Assembly (NCBI GenBank): GCA_046727715.1
Contig: JBKPDC010000117.1
Location: 1-7,400, forward strand
DNA from: CAVQLX01 sp046727715
GTDB taxonomy: Bacteria; Desulfobacterota; Binatia; DP-6
Direction of reading: 5' to 3'
DNA length: 7,400 nt
Shown here: positions 1 through 6,682 of the stretch, in pieces
How the letters are laid out: the number at the start of each line of letters is the position of its first letter
How positions within the stretch are numbered: the first letter of the stretch is position 1
Notes under the pieces: generated by a model
What the model was told of the DNA's origin: nothing
Seen by the model: only the letters and a program-made list of their open reading frames with translations
Databases searched by the model: none
Made by a program: the position numbers and the translations under genes

Positions 1-1026
1 ACGCGCCCGGACGACGTGGCTGCCGCCATCGCGCGCGGCGCCGGCCTGGTGCCGGGCGACAAGCCCGTCCTGGCCGTCTTCCTGTCGGCCCGCGGGGCGC
101 CCACGCTCCTCGGCACCGGGCCCCGCGGCGCCATCCCGTCGTACAGCTTTCCCGAGAACGCGGCTGAGGCCCTGGCGGCCGCCGCACGCTGGAATCAGTG
201 GCGGACGCGGCCTCCGGGCACCGCACTGGGGCTCGGAACCTTCGCGCGTGACGCGATCCGCGCCGTGGTCGACCGCATCCTCGCCGGTGCCAACGATCCG
301 GTCTGGCTTGAGCCGCAGGACCTGGCCACGGTGCTGCGCGCCGCCGGGATCGGGTTTGCCGAGATCGTGCGCACCACTCCGGAGGGGGCGGTCGCCGCCG
401 CCCCGCGCCTCGGCTACCCGCTCGTCGCCAAGGCCGTGTCGCCCGGCCTGCTCCCGGGCAGCGATCTCCGCGGGGTCGAGGTCGGGCTCGACGGCCCCGA
501 TGCACTCGCGGCCGCTGTCGAGCGGCTCGCCACCCGCCTCGCGGAGCACGGGCGGCGCCTCGACGGCGTGTTGCTCCAGCGCGAGGTCGCGGGCGGCGTC
601 GAGGCCGTCGTCGGGGTCACCACCGAGCCGACCTTCGGGCCGCTCGTGGCGTGCGGGCTCGCCGGGCCGTTCATCGAGCTGCTCGGCGACGTGTCGTACC
701 GCGTGCCACCGGTGACCGACGTGGCGGCCGAGGAGATGCTGTCCCGACTCCGCGCGGCACGGCTGCTCGCCGGCTACCGCGGGGCGCCGGCGGCGGACCG
801 CCCGGCGCTGGTCTCGGTCGTCCTGCGTGTCTCCGCCCTGGCGGAGATCGTGCCGGAGCTCCTCGAGCTCGACCTCCAGGTGAAGGTCCTCGCGCCGGGA
901 CGCGGCGCGTTCGTGGTCGACGGCCGCATGCGGATCGGGCCGATCGGCCCCCGGTTGGGACCGCTCGGGCCGCCGTCCAGGCAGCGGACGCCTTTCCGGT
1001 TGACTGACCAAGTCCCGGGCTCGTAG
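1..1026 (+). CDS. Acyl-CoA synthetase (ADP-forming / Pat-like family), C-terminal part
   Basis: This is the 3' end of a gene that is open from base 1; 341 residues are visible, so the N-terminal CoA-binding domain lies outside the window. Visible residues 1-75 look like the end of the succinyl-CoA-ligase-like flavodoxin domain (PVLAVFLSARGAP, then a P-S-Y-S-F-P stretch). From about 100 to 325 there is an ATP-grasp domain of the acetate-CoA ligase type: LGYPLVAKAVSP with Lys144, then GSDLRGV, a Q-R-E-V segment, FGPLVACGLAG and LLAGYRGAP. Such proteins make acyl-CoA from an acid, CoA and ATP through a phosphohistidine, or form the regulatory part of Pat lysine acetyltransferases. Two motifs are off: the usual L-H-K-S-D reads L-P-G-S-D (451-465), and the usual E-L-D-x-N-P reads E-L-D-L-Q-V (865-882). 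The protein may therefore be a weak or non-catalytic member. The tail after residue 305 is low-complexity G/P/R. The next gene starts 10 bases after the stop. Confidence 0.85.
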   Translation, partial: TRPDDVAAAIARGAGLVPGDKPVLAVFLSARGAPTLLGTGPRGAIPSYSFPENAAEALAAAARWNQWRTRPPGTALGLGTFARDAIRAVVDRILAGANDPVWLEPQDLATVLRAAGIGFAEIVRTTPEGAVAAAPRLGYPLVAKAVSPGLLPGSDLRGVEVGLDGPDALAAAVERLATRLAEHGRRLDGVLLQREVAGGVEAVVGVTTEPTFGPLVACGLAGPFIELLGDVSYRVPPVTDVAAEEMLSRLRAARLLAGYRGAPAADRPALVSVVLRVSALAEIVPELLELDLQVKVLAPGRGAFVVDGRMRIGPIGPRLGPLGPPSRQRTPFRLTDQVPGS

Positions 1027-1036
1027 GCGTTCGGAG

Positions 1037-2929
1037 ATGCGGACCCTTTGCCTCGTTGCGCTCGCCGTCCCGCCTCTCCTGCCTTGCGCGGTGCTCGCGG
1101 CCGTCGCGGGCGGCGGTACCGCGAGTCAGGACTGCCAGCTCGAGCTCGAGACGCCGAGGCCGAACTACCCCATCTCCCTCCCTGACAAGCCGCGCCCCCC
1201 GAAAGAGCTGCGCTGCTTCGATGGCGACGCGGGGTGCGACGTCGACGGTGAGGTGAACGGCACCTGTCGCTTCCCCCTGGACGCCTGCTTCCGCGTGAGC
1301 GACCCGGCGCTGCCCGAGTGCGCGCCGGCCGACGTCACGAGCTTCACCGTCGGCGGCGCCAGCGGGAATGCCGATCTCCGCGCCCTGCAGCAGGCCGGCC
1401 AGGCACTCCTTCCGGCCACGGCGAGCGCCTGCACGAGCGGACAGGGTGTCGGCGTGCCGCTACGCGCTCGGGGGAAGAAGCCCGCCCGCCGCACGGTCAG
1501 GCTGAAGGCGCGCACCAGCGCCGGCACCGATTCCGACAAGGTGGCGCTCACCTGCTTGCCGCACGGGTGGCCGAGCTACGGCTACGACCACCGCAACCGC
1601 CGCGCCACACCCGTCGAGACCACGCTCTCGACCGCAAACGCCGACCGCATCGCGGAGCGCTGGACGTTCGACATCGCCGCGGTCGAGGGGGCCGGTTCCA
1701 TCGTCAGCTCGACGCCGACGGTGGCCAACGGCATGGTGTTCGTCACCGCGTGGAACGGCAAGGTCTACGGCCTGCGCGCGCGCGACGGCAGGGTGCGCTG
1801 GACCTACGATACGGGAACGGCGAGCTTCGGCGTGCAGAGCTCGGCGACGCTGACCCCTGAGGGACGCCTGCTGGTCGGCGACAGCAGCGGCATCGTGCAC
1901 TGCCTGGTCGCGAAGACCGGCGAGCGCCTCTGGACGGCGAGCGTCGCCGATACCGACCCCGCCGCGTCGCACATCTGGGCGTCGCCGGTGGTGTCGAACG
2001 GCCGGGTCTTCGTCGGCCGGGCGTCGCACACGGACCAGCCCTGCACGCAGGGTCACCTCTATGCCTTCGATCTCGAGACCGGCGCGGAGCTGTGGCGCTA
2101 CAAGACCGTCCCGGATCGTGTCTGCCACAACGACACGCACGTCACCTGCACCACGGACGCCGACTGCGGCGGCGAGGCGTGCGTCCCCGGGGTCAGCGGC
2201 GGGGTCACCGCCACGGTCGCGGTCGATCCGACCGGCAACACGGTCTACATGGGCTCGGTCGGCTGCTACACCTCGCCGTCCATCGGCAACTCGGACTCGC
2301 TGTTCTCGCTCGACGCCGCCACCGGCGCGGCGCACTGGATCTACCGCACGGAGTCGATCGAGCAGTACCATGGCGGGTTCTATCATGACTTCGGGTTCTT
2401 GAACGGGCCGTTGCTGGTCGACGCCTCCGACGGCGCGGGGGGCACGCGCCGCCTCGTCGTGGGCCCGAGCAAGGACGGCACGATCTACGCCGTCGATCCC
2501 ACGAGCGGCGCGCTGGTGTGGAGCTATTCGCTCGTGCCGATGGGTAGGTTCGCCGGCTTCGGGCTGTTCAACGCCGCGACCGCGTGGGCCAACGACACGC
2601 TCTACGCGTCGCTCTACCAGACCATCATCCCGCCGTGGCCGGCGACCAACGATCATCTCTACGCCTTCGCGGGCGCCGACGGCACGCCGCGCTGGTCGGC
2701 GCAGATCGGGCCCAGCTGGAGCCCGGTCGCCATCGCCAACGGCCTCGTCTTCGTCGGAACGAACGGCGCGAGCGAGTACTACGTGTACGACGCGGCCACC
2801 GGCGCGCGGCTGAAGACGGTGCCCGTGCCGGCGCCGGTGTGGTCGGGGGCCTCGGTCGTCGACGGGGTGGTCTACGTCGGTTACGGCGGCGGCGTGATCG
2901 CCCTCGGGCTGCCCGGGGGGCAGACGTAG
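1037..2929 (+). CDS. Exported PQQ-like beta-propeller protein with Cys-rich insertions
   Basis: The 630-residue protein begins with a signal peptide (hydrophobic to about residue 22, ending A-V-L-A-A), so it should be periplasmic or outside the cell. Residues 30-190 form a Cys-rich module with an acidic C-F-D-G-D-A-G-C-D-V-D-G stretch and paired cysteines. From about 205 to 627 comes a beta-propeller of repeated blades in the style of bacterial quinoprotein alcohol and polyvinyl-alcohol dehydrogenases: V-Y-G-L-R-A-R-D-G-R-V-R-W, L-Y-A-F-D-L-E-T-G-A-E-L-W, I-Y-A-V-D-P-T-S-G-A-L-V-W, and a Y-H-D-F-G...G-P-L-L-V segment near 447. A four-Cys loop with CTTDADCGGEAC (about 362-384) interrupts one blade. 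I see no heme c C-x-x-C-H site. The adjacent-Cys pair of classical PQQ methanol dehydrogenases is also absent, so enzyme activity is unproven and a binding or scaffold role is possible. The start fits the signal peptide; the ribosome site is poor (GGAG directly abuts the ATG, or TAGG 9 bases away). Co-transcription with the upstream gene is likely. Confidence 0.85.
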   Translation: MRTLCLVALAVPPLLPCAVLAAVAGGGTASQDCQLELETPRPNYPISLPDKPRPPKELRCFDGDAGCDVDGEVNGTCRFPLDACFRVSDPALPECAPADVTSFTVGGASGNADLRALQQAGQALLPATASACTSGQGVGVPLRARGKKPARRTVRLKARTSAGTDSDKVALTCLPHGWPSYGYDHRNRRATPVETTLSTANADRIAERWTFDIAAVEGAGSIVSSTPTVANGMVFVTAWNGKVYGLRARDGRVRWTYDTGTASFGVQSSATLTPEGRLLVGDSSGIVHCLVAKTGERLWTASVADTDPAASHIWASPVVSNGRVFVGRASHTDQPCTQGHLYAFDLETGAELWRYKTVPDRVCHNDTHVTCTTDADCGGEACVPGVSGGVTATVAVDPTGNTVYMGSVGCYTSPSIGNSDSLFSLDAATGAAHWIYRTESIEQYHGGFYHDFGFLNGPLLVDASDGAGGTRRLVVGPSKDGTIYAVDPTSGALVWSYSLVPMGRFAGFGLFNAATAWANDTLYASLYQTIIPPWPATNDHLYAFAGADGTPRWSAQIGPSWSPVAIANGLVFVGTNGASEYYVYDAATGARLKTVPVPAPVWSGASVVDGVVYVGYGGGVIALGLPGGQT

Positions 2930-2938
2930 CCGCGGCCG

Positions 2939-2970
2939 CGGGGGCGGCCGGAGCCGCGCCCGGGCCCCCG
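2939..2970. terminator. Possible bidirectional GC-rich hairpin between convergent genes
   Basis: CGGGGGC at 2939-2945 and GCCCCCG at 2964-2970 form a perfect 7-bp stem. The 18-base loop can fold further (GGC at 2946-2948 with GCC at 2953-2955). It lies 10 bases after the propeller stop and 59 bases after the ettA stop on the other strand, which is where a shared terminator would be expected. There is no T tract on either side, and GC-rich spacers form such stems by chance, so this is only a candidate. The rest of the 2930-3028 spacer shows nothing else. Confidence 0.3.
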
Positions 2971-3028
2971 AACGAGTCCCTCTCCACAGGACATTCGTGA
3001 GCCATCTGCCCCAGCCTGGCCCGCGGTC

Positions 3029-4711
<1,683 letters not shown>

Positions 4712-4812
4712 GCGAGCTTCCTTCAACGCGACCACCCACCGCCTGTCAACGCGGCGCGCCGTTTGACGCCCGCGCCGCAGGTTGGTAGCGCCGTCGCACC
4801 AGGAGGTGGACG
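4712..4812. promoter_or_regulatory. Divergent promoter region between ettA and the Cys-tail lipoprotein
   Basis: This 101-base spacer separates two genes reading outward. On the plus strand, TTGACG (4763-4768) is followed after 17 bases by TAGCGC (4786-4791), a good -35 with a poor -10. On the minus strand, TTGACA (4749 down to 4744) is followed after 17 bases by TTGAAG (4726-4721), but the implied transcript start would fall on the ettA ribosome site, so that pairing is doubtful. The plus-strand gene has a near-perfect AGGAGGT (4801-4807) five bases before its ATG. The -35/-10 assignments are consensus matches by eye only. Confidence 0.35.
4751..4778. repeat. Perfect 8-bp inverted repeat, candidate operator
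   Basis: GCGGCGCG (4751-4758) and CGCGCCGC (4771-4778) are exact reverse complements separated by 12 bases, so the arm centres are 20 bp apart, about two helical turns. The interval contains the plus-strand TTGACG box. The position inside a divergent promoter region suits a dimeric regulator, but GC-only arms arise easily in this genome. Confidence 0.35.
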
Positions 4813-5313
4813 ATGTGGGCAGGCGTGCGGCGGTCAGGGCTCGGTATCTTGCCGGCCGCGTGCCTCGTGACAGCGTGCGCCGGGGTTCGGTCGACGCCGG
4901 CCACGCGCTACGAGGGCATCCTGCTCGACGGGCGCAATCTGGGCGCCGGCCAGGTAACCCGGGAGGTGGCGAGCGACCCCACCGTGAAAGCGTACGTCGC
5001 CCAGCACGGCAACCCCGACTTCGTGCTCGTCGCCAGCCCGACCGACCTGGAGCTGGTCTACACCCAACGGTCGGTCCTGGCGTACTTCCATCGTCCCGCC
5101 GCGGGCGCGCCGAGCATCGTGAGCGAGGTGATGCCGCTGCCGAGCGGACTCTACCAGATGCTGCCGCAAGACCTCCGCGCGGGGACGTCCCTCCCCATGA
5201 ACCCTGGCGGGCCGAACTGCTGGACGGTGCCGATCGGCGGCGAGAGCTGCCGCACCTGCTGTCTCGGCGCGGGGGCCTGCACGGTCCAGTGTACCGCCGC
5301 GACGACCCGCTGA
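4813..5313 (+). CDS. Small lipoprotein of unknown function with six-cysteine C-terminus
   Basis: I do not recognise a family for this 166-residue protein. The N-terminus is a lipoprotein signal: two arginines (6-7), a hydrophobic stretch, and a lipobox Val-Thr-Ala-Cys with Cys22 as the lipidation site. The protein should therefore sit anchored at a membrane facing the periplasm or outside. Ala23 follows the Cys, which does not suggest inner-membrane retention. The middle (about 32-135) looks like a mixed alpha/beta soluble domain, with segments such as PDFVLVASPTDLELVYTQ and VLAYFHRP. The last 35 residues hold six cysteines in the pattern N-C-W, S-C, T-C-C, A-C, Q-C, suggesting disulfides or a bound metal; Gly and Pro are frequent there. 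The start is secure: AGGAGGT lies five bases before the ATG. It is divergent from ettA and convergent with the methyltransferase-like gene 18 bases away, so it is probably transcribed alone. Confidence 0.8.
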   Translation: MWAGVRRSGLGILPAACLVTACAGVRSTPATRYEGILLDGRNLGAGQVTREVASDPTVKAYVAQHGNPDFVLVASPTDLELVYTQRSVLAYFHRPAAGAPSIVSEVMPLPSGLYQMLPQDLRAGTSLPMNPGGPNCWTVPIGGESCRTCCLGAGACTVQCTAATTR

Positions 5314-5337
5314 GGTCTGCGCGCGCGGTCCTCAGTG
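5308..5337. terminator. Hairpin spanning both convergent stop codons
   Basis: CTGAGG (5310-5315) pairs with CCTCAG (5330-5335). After one T-T mismatch the stem continues with CTGC (5317-5320) against GCGG (5325-5328), closing on the loop GCGC; outside, C5308 pairs with G5337 around a G-T wobble. The plus-strand TGA (5311-5313) sits in one arm and the minus-strand TGA (5334-5332) in the other, so the element is nearly symmetric for both genes. No T tract follows on either strand. A shared terminator or 3'-end stabiliser is the likely role. Confidence 0.45.
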
Positions 5338-6006
5338 CGGCTCGAAGATCAGAAAGTACTGGTAGGGCAGGATCGACGGCTCCTGGGCGAGGCGATAGCC
5401 CGCCGTCTCCATCTCGTGCACGACCTGCTCGCGCGCCAGCTTGTGTTCCATCTCGGGCCCGACGGGTAATGGGCGCTTCTGCCAGTCGACGATCGCAATC
5501 CGGCCCGGTGGGCGCAGCGTCTGGCGCAGGCGACGGAAGTACGCGACGCGGTTGTCGATGTGGTGGTAGGTGTCGACGATCAACACGACGTCCACCTGCC
5601 CGGCGGGCAGGCGCGGGTTGTCGAGCGACGCGAGCACCGGCACGACGTTCGCCGAACCCTCGCGCTCGGCGCGCGCGCGCAGATGGGCGACCAGGTTCGG
5701 CTCCGGGTCGACGGCCAGCACGGTGCCGGCCGGCCCGACGGCGGCGGAGAGCAGGCGGCTGAAATATCCCGTCCCCGCGCCGAGATCGGCGACGCATTGG
5801 CCGGGCCGCAGGCCGAGCGCCGCCACCACCGCTTCGGGCTTCTGCCAGGCGGCGCGCGCCGGGTCGTCGAACACCGTCGACCAGTACGCGGGATCGTCGA
5901 AGCGGCGGTGCGAGGTGGCGCCGTCCGAGGAGCGTGCGAACGCCGGCGGCGCCGCGAGGAGCAGGACCGCAACCCCTACGGCAGCGCTGCGACGTGGAAG
6001 CGACAT
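5332..6006 (-). CDS. Exported class I SAM-dependent methyltransferase-like protein
   Basis: The 224-residue protein starts with a signal peptide (two arginines at 5-6, hydrophobic 8-22, cleavage expected after P-A-F-A at 24), then a spacer with FDDPAYWSTVFDDPARAAWQKP (37-57, with one F omitted at the front). A Rossmann methyltransferase fold follows: motif I VADLGAGTGYFS (72-83), the acidic ribose-binding residue in VLAVDPEP (Asp100), a motif IV-like stretch LIVDTYHHID, and LRPPGRIAIVDW. Similar proteins with an FDDP-R-W-QKP stretch before motif I and an export signal occur in several environmental phyla; their substrate is unknown to me. SAM is not thought to be available outside the cytoplasm, so the location is puzzling. 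The start is fixed by an in-frame TAG only four codons upstream (6016-6018). No clear Shine-Dalgarno is visible, which suggests coupling to the upstream toxin frame. The last residues (about 211-224) carry an aromatic stretch, Y-Q-Y-F-L-I-F. Confidence 0.85.
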   Translation of the reverse strand: MSLPRRSAAVGVAVLLLAAPPAFARSSDGATSHRRFDDPAYWSTVFDDPARAAWQKPEAVVAALGLRPGQCVADLGAGTGYFSRLLSAAVGPAGTVLAVDPEPNLVAHLRARAEREGSANVVPVLASLDNPRLPAGQVDVVLIVDTYHHIDNRVAYFRRLRQTLRPPGRIAIVDWQKRPLPVGPEMEHKLAREQVVHEMETAGYRLAQEPSILPYQYFLIFEPH

Positions 6007-6015
6007 ACGTATTGG

Positions 6016-6317
6016 CTACCACAGGGTCGTCACTGGGTACTCGTGCAACCGGGTGTCGGGCGAGATCACCGGGTTTTCCGGCACGCCGCCGTGGCCAGGA
6101 TGAAGCGATCCGCCGCATCCCGGTGATGCCAGGGAAGCATCTCGGCGCGAAGCTCGATCTGTCTGCGTCGCAGGAGACGATGAATCTCGGTCAGCGAGAT
6201 CGCGCTCACGATGGCTTCGCCTGCTCGCTCGATCGCCGTCGCGGCCGCGGAACTCAGGTGACGCGATCCGGCAACCAGCCACGGCAGCGCCCAGGTGTCC
6301 AGCGCGGCCGGGTTCAC
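6016..6317 (-). pseudogene. Decayed PIN-domain (VapC-like) toxin, internal deletion plus frameshift
   Basis: Reading starts at a GTG (6317-6315) overlapping the antitoxin stop as GTGA. The first frame gives ALDTWALPWLVAGS (first PIN acidic residue, Asp7), then AGEAIVSAISLTEIHRL (second, Glu), then WHHRDAADRFILATA (third acidic cluster), and ends early at TGA 6068-6066 after CRKTR. The missing end is present in another frame just overlapping it: PVISPDTRLHEYPVTTLW up to TAG at 6018-6016, a typical VapC C-terminus including the fourth acidic residue. Restoring one base near 6080-6090 joins the two and gives 100 residues. Relatives are usually about 125-130 residues. The shortfall lies between Q-I-E-L-R and A-E-M-L-P, where roughly 28 residues of helix and strand are absent. 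Intact VapC proteins are Mg-dependent RNases that stop translation; this copy is probably inactive. A sequencing error could explain the frameshift but not the deletion. Confidence 0.75.
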
Positions 6318-6562
6318 GAGGCGAGATCGCCCCACTCCTCGGGCGGGAGTGGCATGACCAGCTCGTCCGGCGGCGGCAGCTTGACGCCGCGTGCCAGGGA
6401 CGGATCGACCTCGAGGCGCGAGCCGGACGCCGCCGCGACCCGGACGAGGCGGAATTCGGGCGGACGCCCCCGGCCACGTGCGATCAGCACCTCACGCCCG
6501 GCGGCCGCCTGCTGCAGAAGCCGAGAGAAGTGCGTCTTGGCCTTGTGGACCGTGTAGATCAT
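6314..6562 (-). CDS. Phd/YefM-family antitoxin
   Basis: The 82-residue protein has the usual layout of a prevent-host-death antitoxin. An N-terminal DNA-binding dimer domain (MIYTVHKAKTHFSRLLQQAA, then GREVLIARG, about 1-45) is followed by an acidic, proline-rich tail (LPPPDELVMPLPPEEW) that would wrap around the toxin. The segment after IARG is RGRPPEFRLV, slightly longer than the commoner short K-P-V-A-R-L-V form. It binds and neutralises its toxin and normally represses its own promoter. Its stop overlaps the toxin start by four bases (GTGA, 6317-6314), the standard coupling of such pairs. The antitoxin frame is intact although the toxin is broken. No good ribosome site precedes the ATG (the sequence there is CGGCCGCG), so a leaderless transcript is possible. 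The divergent FKBP gene begins 120 bases away. Confidence 0.88.
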   Translation of the reverse strand: MIYTVHKAKTHFSRLLQQAAAGREVLIARGRGRPPEFRLVRVAAASGSRLEVDPSLARGVKLPPPDELVMPLPPEEWGDLAS

Positions 6563-6570
6563 CGCGGCCG

Positions 6571-6599
6571 TTATTAGCCTTCATTAGTCCAGTTTCCAA
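6571..6599 (-). promoter_or_regulatory. Candidate antitoxin promoter with ATTAG direct repeat
   Basis: On the minus strand, TTGGAA (6599-6594) and TAATAA (6576-6571) are 17 bases apart. The implied transcript start falls at about 6564, next to the ATG at 6562, so the message would be nearly leaderless, in line with the missing Shine-Dalgarno. This is one of the few AT-rich patches in the window. It contains ATTAG twice on the plus strand (6573-6577 and 6583-6587), ten bases apart and so on the same DNA face, a possible site for the autorepressing antitoxin. Confidence 0.4.
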
Positions 6600-6624
6600 T
6601 CCGCCGCCACGAGCCGCGAGCCCC

Positions 6625-6653
6625 TTGCCCACCTGTGCGAAGGCGGATAGTAC
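6625..6653 (+). promoter_or_regulatory. Candidate promoter of the FKBP gene
   Basis: TTGCCC (6625-6630) is followed after 17 bases by TAGTAC (6648-6653); GATAGT (6646-6651) with a 15-base spacer is an alternative -10. Transcription from here would leave a leader of about 22 bases containing the AAGGAG ribosome site at 6670-6675. It is a consensus match by eye and weak. Confidence 0.3.
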
Positions 6654-6682
6654 CCCGACACCCAACCGGAAGGAGTGTGTCC

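Noticed and set aside
1031..1036. GGAG directly before the propeller ATG as a ribosome binding site
   Set aside because: With zero spacing it cannot act as a normal Shine-Dalgarno; translation more likely depends on the close upstream gene or a weaker site.
1460..2656. 398-codon minus-strand frame antisense to the propeller gene
   Set aside because: Arg/Ala/Gly-rich shadow of a gene with clear protein family features on the other strand.
6068..6095. Programmed ribosomal frameshift as an explanation of the toxin frame change
   Set aside because: The only run is four A's in CGG-AAA-ACC. Slippage there does not fit a standard heptamer, and a +1 slip leads to the wrong frame, so a one-base loss is simpler.
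4712..6118. Open frame upstream of ettA that would extend it to 1029 residues
   Set aside because: EttA homology and the AAGGAAG site fix the start at 4711. The extension is Arg-rich, unlike any domain, and runs antisense to the lipoprotein and out of frame through the methyltransferase-like gene.
5560..6126. Plus-strand frames of 177-188 codons over the methyltransferase-like gene
   Set aside because: No ribosome site, no recognisable domain, and exact antisense to an intact Rossmann fold gene.
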